Counted from the stretch's first letter, positions 46,815-57,895 are shown. The stretch is 64,000 bases of DNA from Neorhizobium sp. (GCA_028283725.1 JAPWKC010000002.1:405025-469024); one strand, 5' to 3'. Numbers and translations are program-made. Notes: generated by a model not told the origin, from the sequence alone.

Positions 46815-47984
46815 TCAGCGGTTACGAATATACCGTGTGAGCCGTTCCGCAGCATCCTCGATCTGCTTCGGGTCTCGTAGGAAACAGCCCCGCATGAACG
46901 AGGCTCCTCCGGCACCGAAAGCCGTACCGGGGGCAAGTCCGACGCCCGTGGCATCGACGATGCGGAAGGCCTCCTCGCGGCTATCGGTAACCCCGTCGAT
47001 CTTCAGGAACGCATAGAGAGCGCCGTCAGGCTTACGGGTTTCGACACGATTGGTTGCCACGAGCGCATCGCAGAGGATATCGCGAGACAGTCTTGCCCGT
47101 TCGATATTGCTGCGGATAAAATCGTCGCCGTGATCAAGTGCCGCGATCGCGCCCTTCTGCATGAACTGCGCGACGCCCGATGTCGAATACTGGATGAGAT
47201 TGGTCAGCGTCTGGCCGATATCGGCCGGCGCCACGAGCCATCCGACGCGCCAGCCCGTCATGCACCAGTTCTTCGAAAAGGAATTGGCAAAGATGATGCG
47301 ATCCTCCGCATCCATCACGTCGAAGAAGGACGGCGCCCGCGGGCCGGGGTAGTAGTAAAGCCCGTAGATCTCGTCGGCGATGATCCAGAGGCCGTGCCGG
47401 CGTGCCAGTTGCAGCAGCGCGGCGAGATCCTGCCGGGTCGCGGTCCAGCCCGTCGGGTTCGATGGCGTGTTGACGAAAAGCGCGCGGGTACGCGGGGTAA
47501 TCGCTGCTGCCAGACGGTCGAGATCGAGCGACCAGCGGCCGTCCTCGAAGTGCAATTCGACGCCGACCGGTTTGGCCTCCGCCACCGCCATTGCGTTGAC
47601 GACATTCGGCCAGGTCGGGGTGAGGTAAATGACTTCGTCGCCGGACGAGGCGACGGCCTGCAGCGCCAGTACGATCGCCTGCATGCCCGAGCCGGTCACG
47701 TAAAGATTATCGACGGACAGCGCCTTGGCGTAATGACGCTGGTAATAGCGGGCAAGCGCCTGGCGCAGCTCGGGTATGCCCTGGGTCCACGTGTAGAAGG
47801 TTTCGCCCGCATGCAGGGCTGCACTTGCGGCTTCGCTGATGAAGGCTGGCGTCGGCAGGTCGCCTTCGCCGATCCACAAGGGCATGAGATTGTCCCGTCC
47901 ACGGGCATAGGCAACGATTTCGCCGATGCCGCTACGCGGTGCTGATGCCGCGCGGGCGCTGATCTCGGGTCTGATAACGGTCAT
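46815..47984 (-). CDS. Class I/II PLP-dependent aminotransferase
   Basis: A 389-residue fold-type I aminotransferase. Landmarks are GIPELRQALARYY, VNTPSNPTGW (substrate carboxylate region), DEIYGLYYY and the PLP-lysine segment SFSKNWCMTGWRVGW. A C-terminal Arg (FMRGCFLRDP) probably binds the alpha-carboxylate. Substrate is unassigned; aspartate, aromatic or branched amino acids are all possible. It converges on the small gene before it (15 nt between stops) and has no operon partner. Confidence 0.92.
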   Translation of the reverse strand: MTVIRPEISARAASAPRSGIGEIVAYARGRDNLMPLWIGEGDLPTPAFISEAASAALHAGETFYTWTQGIPELRQALARYYQRHYAKALSVDNLYVTGSGMQAIVLALQAVASSGDEVIYLTPTWPNVVNAMAVAEAKPVGVELHFEDGRWSLDLDRLAAAITPRTRALFVNTPSNPTGWTATRQDLAALLQLARRHGLWIIADEIYGLYYYPGPRAPSFFDVMDAEDRIIFANSFSKNWCMTGWRVGWLVAPADIGQTLTNLIQYSTSGVAQFMQKGAIAALDHGDDFIRSNIERARLSRDILCDALVATNRVETRKPDGALYAFLKIDGVTDSREEAFRIVDATGVGLAPGTAFGAGGASFMRGCFLRDPKQIEDAAERLTRYIRNR

Positions 47985-48213
47985 GAAAAGCTCTGCTGGC
48001 GACGGATGTCGAGCCTGCCACTATGCGGCGATTGCGATCGTCGTCAATAGGCGGACCGATCGCTTCCGGCGCGGCTGGACATGGCAATGTCACCGACAGC
48101 GTTCGGAGACGATATTTCACCGGCGAATATTTCATCGGCATCTTTACCGATAATTATGATATAGTGTCGGAATTTTAAGTTGTAAGCGGTTGTTTCTAAA
48201 GTGGGGAATGCAG

Positions 48214-48636
48214 ATGCTGGCACCTCGTCGGGCTGATGCATATTTGGATACTGTAAAATCTATTGTCCGATCACCTGACGTCCGAGAGTTCATTATAGGA
48301 TATACCTCACGCTCCAGCGCCCGGCGTCTTGCCGAGTATCGCACCGAGCAGGGGTATCAGCATCTTGTCGTGCTCGCCGATCGTCTGGATCAGAAGGAGG
48401 CGCATCGACTGGAGCAGATGCTTCAGGACGCTGTCCGACACGACAAGCGGAGCCAAATGTATCAGAAATACCATCCGGTAAAGCGCAACGGGCGTTACTA
48501 CCGCAGCGCAGGCAAGAATACTGCGGATCCGTTTGCCAAGGTCCATTCGGTCTATATCGCCTGGCGCCATCTGGCGCTCGACCGGACAGGCCGTCCTGTT
48601 GGCGACACCCGTCAACCGAGGGCAGGCACGGGTTGA
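48214..48636 (+). CDS. Hypothetical protein with possible GIY-YIG-like segment
   Basis: A 140-residue basic protein. Residues 26-70 (EFIIGYTSRSSARRLAEYR, then LVVLADRLDQKEAHRLEQML) are reminiscent of a GIY-YIG nuclease: a GYT strand, an RR-bearing helix and a downstream Glu helix. The family's first Tyr is not evident and the match is by eye only. The ATG at 48214 follows GGGGA at 6 nt; the ATG at 48208 is too close to that site. It converges on the pseudoprotease gene. Confidence 0.6.
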   Translation: MLAPRRADAYLDTVKSIVRSPDVREFIIGYTSRSSARRLAEYRTEQGYQHLVVLADRLDQKEAHRLEQMLQDAVRHDKRSQMYQKYHPVKRNGRYYRSAGKNTADPFAKVHSVYIAWRHLALDRTGRPVGDTRQPRAGTG

Positions 48637-48665
48637 GATCAAACGGCCGGCGCAGCCTCCGCTGA

Positions 48666-49571
48666 TTATTGCAGTTGCGGCTTGCGAAGATAGTCGTTGC
48701 GGTCTTCCGATTTGATGCGCAGCCATGCTTCGCGGCCATCACGTAGGACACGCATCGGTATCTCGGCGCCGGGAGGGCCGCTCTCCCAGACCTTGCGGTA
48801 GAAATCGGCAAGGCCATCGACCTCGCCATCGCGGATTTCCGAGATGACGTCGCCGCGTTTCAGGCCACCCTTTGCTGCGGGCCCGTTTTCGGTGACGCTC
48901 ATGACGACGACCTCGCCGTTGCTCTCGGCCGAAAATGCCCCGAGCCACGGGCGTGCCTGCCGGTTGATCTCGCCATTGTAGAGAAGATCGTCGAGGATCG
49001 GCTTCAAAAGGTTGATCGGTACCGCCATGTTGATATCGGCAATCTCGCCGCCCTTGCTCATCTGCAGCCTGAGCGAGCCGATGCCGATCAACTTGCCCTC
49101 GCCATCCACCAGAGCCGCGCCACCCCAGGAGGGGTGGGCCGGGGCAATGAACAGCGCTTCGTCGAGGAGATATTCCCAATAACCGGCGAATTCCTGCTTG
49201 GCGACGATCTTGCCGTCCACATGTTCACCGTCACCATCCGCCAGAACGATCTCGTCGCCCACCTGCGCATCGCTGGAATCGCCGATATCGAGCGCCGGAA
49301 GGTCGAGCGGTGCCAATGTCTGTACAAGGCCGAAGCCAGTTGCCTGATCGAATGCAAGGGCATGAGCAGGCACGACCTTGCCGTCATATCGTGTCAGCCA
49401 CACGTCGTCCGCCTCGGTTATCAGATAACCGATCGTCAGGACGAGACCATTTTCCCGGATCACGACGCCGCTGCCTTCGCGGCGCGTACCAAGCGTGTCG
49501 GCGGTGAACGCGTCCTTGGGTATGGAGGAGCGAACAGCGACGATCGATCGCAATGTTTTTTGAATATCCAT
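48666..49571 (-). CDS. HtrA/DegP-like protein with PDZ domain and no catalytic triad
   Basis: A 301-residue protein laid out like a trypsin-like HtrA protease plus one PDZ domain (about residues 205-290, GPAAKGGLKRGDVISEI). All three catalytic positions appear lost. The His block reads LTIGYLI (Tyr49 where His is expected), the Asp block reads DQATGFGLV (Gly79), and the Ser block GNSGG reads PSWGGAA. There is no signal peptide, so it is probably cytoplasmic. The fold-supporting motifs GSGVVI and GKLIGIGS remain. It is best read as a pseudoprotease acting in binding or scaffolding. That is inference from my own alignment by eye. Confidence 0.82.
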   Translation of the reverse strand: MDIQKTLRSIVAVRSSIPKDAFTADTLGTRREGSGVVIRENGLVLTIGYLITEADDVWLTRYDGKVVPAHALAFDQATGFGLVQTLAPLDLPALDIGDSSDAQVGDEIVLADGDGEHVDGKIVAKQEFAGYWEYLLDEALFIAPAHPSWGGAALVDGEGKLIGIGSLRLQMSKGGEIADINMAVPINLLKPILDDLLYNGEINRQARPWLGAFSAESNGEVVVMSVTENGPAAKGGLKRGDVISEIRDGEVDGLADFYRKVWESGPPGAEIPMRVLRDGREAWLRIKSEDRNDYLRKPQLQ

Positions 49572-49769
49572 GATACGAATCCCGATCGACGAAAATGTAA
49601 CGGTCGGGAAAATGCCCTGCCCGTCGTGTCTGTCATCAACGTATGATCGCAGAGGGGCCGCTTCAAGAGCGCGTTTGCTGCCGAAACACCGTCGGCACTC
49701 CCGGCCCGCGACTGTGCCGCGGACCGGAGTTAGGCTGCCGTTAAGGGCAGACCGTCATTCTCACGCCGA

Positions 49770-50303
49770 TCAGTTGGCCGGCGTCAGCGTCATCGAGGTG
49801 CCGGTTGCGGCAACGTTGAGGCCAAGCTGGCCACTGACGCTCACGGTCTGCAGATGGATCGAGCCGCTGGTGCCGCCGACGAGAATGTTTGCGCCGATAC
49901 CGGCACCAAGCGTGGCTTCAGCCGTGGCGCCCTGGTAGAGGCCTGCCAGCGAGCCGTGGTGATACCCTGCGGTCGGCGCGAAAACGGCCCAAATCATCCG
50001 CGAACGGGTGGTAAAACCAAGATCAATGCCCATCTTGCGCACAGCGCCCGTGTAGCTATCGATCGGTTCGCTGCCGATGGCCGAGGTGAAAGCGCAATCC
50101 GCTTCCTTCGCCGAACCCAGCACGTAGCCTACACCACCGCCGATGCGGCAATCCAGGTAGCCGATCCGCACGCCACCGCGCTGGTCGGGCTCCTGATAGC
50201 TCGGGGCCGCTTCACGGTTGCGGATCATGTCCGCCGCGGAAGCCGTTCCGACGGCCGTAAAGACCGGAAGAGCCGCAATAGCTACGGCAACAAACTTATT
50301 CAT
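49770..50303 (-). CDS. DUF992 exported protein
   Basis: A 177-residue protein with a signal peptide (KFVAVAIAALPVFTAVGTASAA) and the DUF992 domain. IGYLDCRIGGGVGYVLGSAKEADC holds two Cys, IDSYTGAVRKMGIDLGFTT follows, and the later half is Gly-rich (LAGLYQGATAEATLGAGIGANILVGG). The family is widespread in Rhizobiales with no established function; an outer-membrane or periplasmic role is likely. Confidence 0.9.
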   Translation of the reverse strand: MNKFVAVAIAALPVFTAVGTASAADMIRNREAAPSYQEPDQRGGVRIGYLDCRIGGGVGYVLGSAKEADCAFTSAIGSEPIDSYTGAVRKMGIDLGFTTRSRMIWAVFAPTAGYHHGSLAGLYQGATAEATLGAGIGANILVGGTSGSIHLQTVSVSGQLGLNVAATGTSMTLTPAN

Positions 50304-50461
50304 CCCTGTACTCCTTTATTATATCGCCATCCGATCCTGACGCATCGACTCGATGGCGGGTGCGGAGGCTAACGCATATATGGGCGGATCGATCCGCGCA
50401 GTCTTGCACGAATTGTCACAAACTTACGTGCGCCGTGAACGGCGGCTTTTCTGAGGCCGCT

Positions 50462-52622
<2,161 letters not shown>

Positions 52623-52699
52623 ATGTGCTGCGGCAGAAGGCTTGGCGTGGCTGCGGGGCTGAAAGGCCGGCAAGGCCCCCGTTCAGTGGAGGCGCCGAT

Positions 52700-53332
52700 A
52701 TGGACTTTCTGATAGACGGACCGGCAACAGCGCCGTTTACGCTGCTTCTGGCCCATGGTGCCGGTGCGCCGATGGATGGCGCCGCAATGACCGCCGCCGT
52801 CAAAGCCCTGGCCGATGCCGGTATCCGTATTGCGCGCTTCGAATTTGCCTATATGGCGGCGCGACGGGATGGAAGCAGGAGGCCTCCGCCAAAGGCGGAA
52901 CGTCTGATCGATGAATATCTCGCCGCAGTCGATTGCCTGGCGTCGACCGGCCCGCTTCTGATCGGTGGCAAATCGATGGGAGGCCGGGTGGCGAGCATGG
53001 TCGCAGACCGGCTGCATGGCGAGGGGCGTGTTACCGGCCTCGTCTGCCTCGGCTACCCCTTTCATCCCCCCGGAAAACCGGAGCAACTGCGTACCGCACA
53101 TCTTGAGGAACTGAAAACGCCGACCTTGATCTGTCAGGGCACACGGGATCCCTTCGGCACCAGCGATGACGTGGCTGCCTATCGGCTATCGGCGGCAATC
53201 GAGCTTCTCTGGCTCGAGGATGGCGATCACGATCTGAAGCCACGCAAGAGCGTGTCAGGCTTTACAGCCACCGATCATATGAAAACGGTAGCCACATCCG
53301 TCAGCGCCTTTGGACTGCGACTGTCGAGCTAA
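52700..53332 (+). CDS. Alpha/beta hydrolase, KANL3/Tex30-like
   Basis: A 210-residue alpha/beta hydrolase. The oxyanion strand LLLAHGAGAPMDG, the nucleophile elbow GGKSMGGR (Ser about residue 95), the acid in GTRDPFG and the His in GDHDLKPR are all in order. Length and motifs fit the small KANL3/Tex30 branch found widely in bacteria, with unknown substrate. It lies 77 nt after pobA with a GGAGG site and could share its transcript. Nothing ties it to aromatic degradation. Confidence 0.88.
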   Translation: MDFLIDGPATAPFTLLLAHGAGAPMDGAAMTAAVKALADAGIRIARFEFAYMAARRDGSRRPPPKAERLIDEYLAAVDCLASTGPLLIGGKSMGGRVASMVADRLHGEGRVTGLVCLGYPFHPPGKPEQLRTAHLEELKTPTLICQGTRDPFGTSDDVAAYRLSAAIELLWLEDGDHDLKPRKSVSGFTATDHMKTVATSVSAFGLRLSS

Positions 53333-53357
53333 CCTTGCCGGCAGGTTCTGACGCACA

Positions 53358-54140
53358 TCACCGGTCGTAATAATCCATCCACTGTTTCTCCCCCACGAGG
53401 CAATCCGCCTGCGGTTCCGTCGTGGCGATTTTTTGCACGCCGGCAGCCGGTCCGCGATCGCTGATCTCCATCACCAGCTTGCGCCGCACCGCCACTGCGA
53501 AATCCTCGATGTTGTGAACCGGAAGCACAAATGCGCCGGGCCCGCCGATCACGCAGTCGGCATAGTATTTGTCGAGGCCTCCCGGTGCTCCCGAGGGTCG
53601 CAGCAGGATGGCGAGCCCATTGATGACGATGCCTGCCGCGACCGCCTTATCGCGTGCCGGAGCGACCGGATTGCCGCTATTGTTGGGACCGTCGCCCGAA
53701 ATGTCGATGACCTGCCGCATCCCGCGATAGGGGCTGGAAACGATCATCGACGCACCTTGTGCAACGGCTGCCGAAATCGAGGTCCGCCGTTGGGTTTCGA
53801 TCGGCCGCGCTTCAAGCTTGTCTGCAAAGGCATCGGCATCTGCCTGCGTTTCGATCACCTGCCAGCCCAAAACAGAGCCGGGAACCACATCGCCTGCCCA
53901 CTCGAAATAACTGATCGCGATCCGTCCGGTCAGCCCGTCCTTCACAGCGTCTATGAATTCCTTGTGTTTCAGCGCCTCGACATAGCCCTCGCGCTGGATG
54001 CGGACTTCCTCCGGGTCCATGGAACGCGAAGTGTCGACCGCCAGAACGAGTTGCACATCGACTTCGCCTCCGGGCGAAGGAGATGCCACCGGGGTTGCGG
54101 CGGCGGTCAGGCTCATCATCATCGCAAGCGTGGTCAGCAT
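53358..54140 (-). CDS. DUF1194 / von Willebrand A-like exported protein
   Basis: A 260-residue protein with an N-terminal signal-like segment (LTTLAMMMSLTAAATPVA) and a VWA-like domain. The metal-site motif LAVDTSRSMD near residue 35 and the ISGDGPNNSG block are both typical of DUF1194. The start is taken as ATG 54140; TTG 54146 is just upstream. Periplasmic protein-protein binding is likely; function unknown. Confidence 0.88.
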   Translation of the reverse strand: MLTTLAMMMSLTAAATPVASPSPGGEVDVQLVLAVDTSRSMDPEEVRIQREGYVEALKHKEFIDAVKDGLTGRIAISYFEWAGDVVPGSVLGWQVIETQADADAFADKLEARPIETQRRTSISAAVAQGASMIVSSPYRGMRQVIDISGDGPNNSGNPVAPARDKAVAAGIVINGLAILLRPSGAPGGLDKYYADCVIGGPGAFVLPVHNIEDFAVAVRRKLVMEISDRGPAAGVQKIATTEPQADCLVGEKQWMDYYDR

Positions 54141-54257
54141 CGGCAAATCCAGTCACTGGTTCAGCGATATGCCACGAACTGTAACACAGCACCGTACCAA
54201 GGCGACTGGTCCGTCGCCCTTCTCGTCGAGGGCGACGTCAAATTTCGGTGATACGAC

Positions 54258-54476
54258 CTACTCGGCTGCAGCCGGGAGATGCCCCTGCCGTACGGCTTCC
54301 AGAAGGCATTCCATGATGGCTTTGCGCAAGGCGTAGGTATTGGCGTTGGTGCGCTTGTAATCCAGGCTCTGAGCCGCATCCACAAGGCTCATCCCCTCGT
54401 GGATGACGATCTGATGTGCCCGGTTCATCGCCCAGTGCTCGATCGCATAGTTATCCTTACCGGCATGACTTTGCAT
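54258..54476 (-). CDS. Small hypothetical protein (72 aa)
   Basis: Reads as an all-helical peptide with a helix-turn-helix-like look (HEGMSLVDAAQSLDYKRTNANTY is split by a turn), but I cannot name a family. A GGAGC site lies about 11 nt before the ATG, slightly far. No signal peptide. Confidence 0.55.
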   Translation of the reverse strand: MQSHAGKDNYAIEHWAMNRAHQIVIHEGMSLVDAAQSLDYKRTNANTYALRKAIMECLLEAVRQGHLPAAAE

Positions 54477-54666
54477 CGTCAGAGCGGCTCCGTTTAAATG
54501 TGAGCTTCAATCATACGAATCAACTGTTGCCAACGAAGCTAGCGCCAAGCTGGAGATTCGTGAATCCTTTTTGCTTTATTTCTTCAGTAGAACTGACGAA
54601 AATCATCAAGAATATAAGTTCTTGTGACTGACAAATATTAGGGCGTGCCGCCGAATTCTGGCAACG

Positions 54667-55131
54667 TCAGTTGCGACCTGCAAGCGCATGAAGCTTTTCG
54701 CCCGTCAGACGAAAGAAAACACGGTCGTCCTTCAAGTCGCCGCCGAGTTCACCGTAGAAGCGTTGCAAGGTTTCGCTCGTGCTTGAAGCCGTCCAGTCGA
54801 TACGGGTCAGCCCTCGATCCACGGCCAGAGCCGCCAGAGCCGTCATCAGTCGGGAGCCGATGCCGCCGCCGCGCTCCGACTTCATGACGTAAAGATCTTT
54901 GAGGAAAAATCCGGGCTTGAGGCCCTGGCCGGGAAAATTGACGCCGAAACCCGCCATCGCGACGATCTTGTCCGTGCGTGCGATCAGGATTTCCGCGCCG
55001 GGCGGAAGGCTGGAGAGCGTCTGCACGATTTCGTCGCGTGGAGGGCAAAAGACGCCGTAATAATCCTGCATTTCCTCTAGGAGAGGAACCAGATCTTCCG
55101 CGTCGCTCGGCGTGAAGAGACGTATATCCAT
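54667..55131 (-). CDS. GNAT-family N-acetyltransferase
   Basis: A 154-residue single-domain acetyltransferase. FLKDLYVMKSERGGGIGSRLMTALAA is the acetyl-CoA-binding strand and pyrophosphate loop (the RGGGIGS version of Q/RxxGxG/A), followed by WTASSTSETLQRFYGELGG, the usual motif B. Substrate unknown. Confidence 0.9.
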   Translation of the reverse strand: MDIRLFTPSDAEDLVPLLEEMQDYYGVFCPPRDEIVQTLSSLPPGAEILIARTDKIVAMAGFGVNFPGQGLKPGFFLKDLYVMKSERGGGIGSRLMTALAALAVDRGLTRIDWTASSTSETLQRFYGELGGDLKDDRVFFRLTGEKLHALAGRN

Positions 55132-55250
55132 TGATGGTTTCCGGTTTCAGACATGAAAAAGTGGTGGCGCTTGCGCTCAACGTAAGCGTCACTCACCTGT
55201 TCTGACAACCGGTTTTCTGGGTGGTCGTGCCGCTTGGCGCCGTCGGTCGG

Positions 55251-55409
55251 CTATTTTTTCAAGATGACCCAGAGCGCATGAACGATGCCGGGTAGCCAGC
55301 CGCAAAGGGTCAGAAGAATGTTGAGCCAGAATTGCAGGCCGAGCCCGACCTGAAGGAAGACGCCGAGCGGCGGCAGAATGAAGGCGAGTAGGATGCGGAT
55401 GATGTCCAA
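55251..55409 (-). CDS. Pmp3/YqaE-family small membrane protein (52 aa)
   Basis: Two hydrophobic hairpin helices with the family pattern LAFILPPLGVFLQVGLG then FWLNILLTLCGWLPGIVHALW, ending KK. The Pmp3/YqaE family (UPF0057) affects membrane potential and stress tolerance in yeast and plants. The start appears to be TTG at 55409, 5 nt after AGGAAAA; no ATG is in position. It is easy to miss because it is so short. Confidence 0.88.
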   Translation of the reverse strand: MDIIRILLAFILPPLGVFLQVGLGLQFWLNILLTLCGWLPGIVHALWVILKK

Positions 55410-55465
55410 GGGTGTTTTCCTGATTGTGCTCGTGGCGAAATTCTACGTGCGGCGAGGGGAGTCGT

Positions 55466-55996
55466 TCAGCGCGTGAGTTCGATGCGTGTGGTCACGATCT
55501 GCTTGCCGCTTGTCAGATCCTTGTCGATCGTCTGTAGCCGCAACCGGTTGTCGCCCATCTTTTCGATGGTCATCACGGCCGAACGATCGCCGTTCGTCAG
55601 ATGGGCCCAATGCACGTCGAGATTGATCGCATTGCCTCTCTGGCTTCCGGAAAGGTTCGAGGGCTGGCCGGATGGCCCGACATAGGTGCCATCGTACCGA
55701 TTGCCTGACGCTTTCAGGCTTGCCGCAATATTGCGACGGACGACCAGCAGCGTCTTGCAGCTGCCGGACATGGTCAGAGACGCGCCCTGGCCACCCATGT
55801 CGAAATCGCAGTCGATGTTGACGCGCTTGCCGTTGATCTTGGTCAGCACCATGCCGCCACCGTTCCACCGGCCGTCCAGCGATCTGAGGAAGTCAGTATC
55901 GGCTTTCGCAGGCGACGCGGCGAGCGGAATGGCAATACAGCTGATCTGCGCAACCGCGGCAAGTAAACCCGGCAGCCCGAACCGAAACGTTCTCAT
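55466..55996 (-). CDS. Exported hypothetical protein (176 aa)
   Basis: A signal peptide (RTFRFGLPGLLAAVAQISC, with a later AxA at about residue 33) is followed by a beta-rich domain. It begins FLRSLDGRWNGGGMVLT and has one Cys pair (CDFD and GSCK). The pattern of repeated short strands around WNGGG and YDGTYVG suggests a lipocalin-like barrel. No family identified with certainty. The Shine-Dalgarno GGGGC is weak. Confidence 0.7.
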   Translation of the reverse strand: MRTFRFGLPGLLAAVAQISCIAIPLAASPAKADTDFLRSLDGRWNGGGMVLTKINGKRVNIDCDFDMGGQGASLTMSGSCKTLLVVRRNIAASLKASGNRYDGTYVGPSGQPSNLSGSQRGNAINLDVHWAHLTNGDRSAVMTIEKMGDNRLRLQTIDKDLTSGKQIVTTRIELTR

Positions 55997-56128
55997 GATA
56001 GAGCCCCAATTTGTGTGTCGATGTTGAACGCAGATGCCCCGGTTCTGTTCCCTGTAGCGCTTCGCCACGTGCCTTTGCAGTTCGCTAGACGCATTTGCCC
56101 GCCTTCATTATCTTTGTCGACGGGTTCG

Positions 56129-56167
56129 GGCTTTGCGGGCACTGGCAGACACCGGGCCCGCAAAGCC
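56129..56167. repeat. 12-bp perfect inverted repeat in a divergent promoter region
   Basis: GGCTTTGCGGGC and its exact complement are separated by 15 nt, between the start of the exported protein (minus) and the HD-domain gene (plus). No U-tract follows on either strand, so it is not a normal terminator. It could be an operator or a leader hairpin. Confidence 0.6.
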
Positions 56168-56235
56168 TGCCTTTGAACCATTGTCGTCTTCGCCCGCCAC
56201 GATAAAGTGCCGGCCGACAACAGGAGATTCGGGTC

Positions 56236-56664
56236 ATGGCGCAATTCTCGACACTGCTGCAGAAGGCGATTTCCATCGCCGTTTCTGCCCATGAAGGACA
56301 GTCGTCGAAAACGGGCGGTCCCTTCATCGATCATGTCCGCCGTGTTGCAGAGGCTGTTTCCGGCGAGGACGAGATCCTTGTCGGATGGCTTCACGACGTG
56401 GTGGAGAAGGGGCCCGGCTGGACTTTCGAACGGCTCCGGGCCGAGGGCTTTTCGGACCGCGTGATCGCAGCCGTCGATGCGATGAGCAAGCGTGACGGCG
56501 AAGATTATTTCGATTTTGTCCGCCGCTCGATCAGGGACCCGCTCGCCCGGCCCGTCAAGCGTGCGGATCTCACCGACAATCTGGCGCAGATGCGCCAGAT
56601 GGGAGGGGACGGGTCGAAATTCGCCGAAGGCTTGCGGATTCTCGAAAACGAATATCCCGCCTGA
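56236..56664 (+). CDS. Small HD-domain protein resembling (p)ppGpp hydrolases
   Basis: A 142-residue protein that looks like the isolated hydrolase domain of SpoT or the single-domain Mesh1/SAH enzymes. KTGGPFIDHV matches the RKSGEPYIxHP entry motif, GWLHDVVEK the LHDxxED core, and KRADLTDN the KLADRxHN metal motif. The core ends EK instead of ED, which removes a residue needed for (p)ppGpp hydrolysis in characterised Rel enzymes. Substrate specificity may differ, or activity may be lost. The ATG at 56236 has only a weak AGGAG site about 12 nt upstream. Confidence 0.75.
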   Translation: MAQFSTLLQKAISIAVSAHEGQSSKTGGPFIDHVRRVAEAVSGEDEILVGWLHDVVEKGPGWTFERLRAEGFSDRVIAAVDAMSKRDGEDYFDFVRRSIRDPLARPVKRADLTDNLAQMRQMGGDGSKFAEGLRILENEYPA

Positions 56665-56753
56665 CATCCGCGACTCGGGAACCTTGATTGCCCTGCTACG
56701 TTCGCCGCCATGGCCCATCTTGAAAAGCGGTTCCATCCGCGGAAGGCAAGAGC

Positions 56754-57533
56754 ATGGAGTTGCAATCGAACGTAGCGCTGGTCACCGGGGCAGGGTCCGG
56801 CATCGGCAGAGCAGCCGCATTGCGGCTTGCGGCTGAAGGCGCAGCCGTCGGCGTTCTCGGGCATACCCGCAGTGAGCTGGAGAAAACCGTTTCGGATATC
56901 CGTGAAGCGGGTGGCGCGGCGATCGTGCTTGAGGCGGATGTCGCGGATGCCCGTGCCATGCAGAACGCGGTCGATCGCTTGGTGACGACGTTCGGCGGCC
57001 TCGACGTGGTTGTTGCCAATGCCGGCATCAACGGTGTGTGGGCGCCGATCGATGACCTGAAGCCCGCGGAATGGGATCGCACGATAGAGGTCAATCTGCG
57101 CGGAACCTATGTCACGTTTCACACATGCGTGCCGCAGTTGAAGAAACGCGGAGGCTCCGTCGTCGTAATTTCATCCATCAACGGCAACAGGACTTTCACC
57201 ACGCCCGGTGCGACTGCCTATAGTGCGACCAAGGCCGCTCAGGTGGCAATGGTGCAGCAACTTGCACTCGAACTTGGCCGGCACCGCATTCGTGTCAATG
57301 CTGTCTGCCCCGGCGCGATCGAGACCAGCATCAACGACAACACGACCATCCGAGGCAAGGACGAGACGGTCGTGCCCGCCGTCTTTCCGGATGGCGACAT
57401 CCCGATTACCGGCGGCAAGGCGGGTCATTCCGAGGATGTTGCCGAACTCGTTCTGTTTCTGGCGTCTGCGCGATCGAAGCATATCACCGGTGTGCCGATC
57501 TATGTCGATGGCGCACAGGGACTTCTGCGCTGA
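56754..57533 (+). CDS. SDR-family oxidoreductase
   Basis: A 259-residue classical SDR with TGAGSGIGRA for NAD(P), VANAGING, the catalytic Ser in ISSINGNR and YSATK, and the C-terminal YVDGAQG. An Arg/His pair after strand 2 (LGHTRSE) is compatible with NADP or NAD. It resembles glucose-dehydrogenase/FabG-like enzymes; no substrate can be given. It follows the HD gene by about 90 nt on the same strand. The start has a GAAGG site. Confidence 0.88.
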   Translation: MELQSNVALVTGAGSGIGRAAALRLAAEGAAVGVLGHTRSELEKTVSDIREAGGAAIVLEADVADARAMQNAVDRLVTTFGGLDVVVANAGINGVWAPIDDLKPAEWDRTIEVNLRGTYVTFHTCVPQLKKRGGSVVVISSINGNRTFTTPGATAYSATKAAQVAMVQQLALELGRHRIRVNAVCPGAIETSINDNTTIRGKDETVVPAVFPDGDIPITGGKAGHSEDVAELVLFLASARSKHITGVPIYVDGAQGLLR

Positions 57534-57661
57534 CCGGATTGCTCTGCGGTGACGTTACCCTGGAACTGCCACCTTCGAACGCAAGATATTTGCCATCGGG
57601 ATTTTTGGAACCGTAGTACGGCGAGCGCGTTATCAGCCTGCCAAACCAAGAGGTTATGATA

Positions 57662-57880
57662 ATGAAGAATGCAATTCTGGCCGCGGCTATGGCTGTGGCT
57701 TCCGTGCTCGCCTTTGCTCCGCAATCCCAGGCAGAGACCGTCGTCGTCACCACCAGCGATCATCGCGGTCCGCCGCGAGCGCATCGCCCGCATCACCCGC
57801 CGCGTCACTGTTACGTGAAGAAAGTTCGCACCTACCAGCATCATCGCGTGGTCATGAAGACGACCCGCGTCTGCCGTTAA
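57662..57880 (+). CDS. Small secreted His/Pro/Arg-rich peptide (72 aa)
   Basis: A signal peptide (KNAILAAAMAVASVLAFA, ending SQA) is followed by a mature part of about 48 residues dominated by His, Arg and Pro (HRGPPRAHRPHHPPRHC), with two Cys. The start at 57662 has AGAGG 8 nt upstream; the ATG at 57656 is too close to it. A strong terminator follows, so it is an independent gene. Its role is unknown; metal binding or cell-surface binding is possible. Confidence 0.75.
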   Translation: MKNAILAAAMAVASVLAFAPQSQAETVVVTTSDHRGPPRAHRPHHPPRHCYVKKVRTYQHHRVVMKTTRVCR

Positions 57881-57895
57881 GGGCGAATAGAACAG

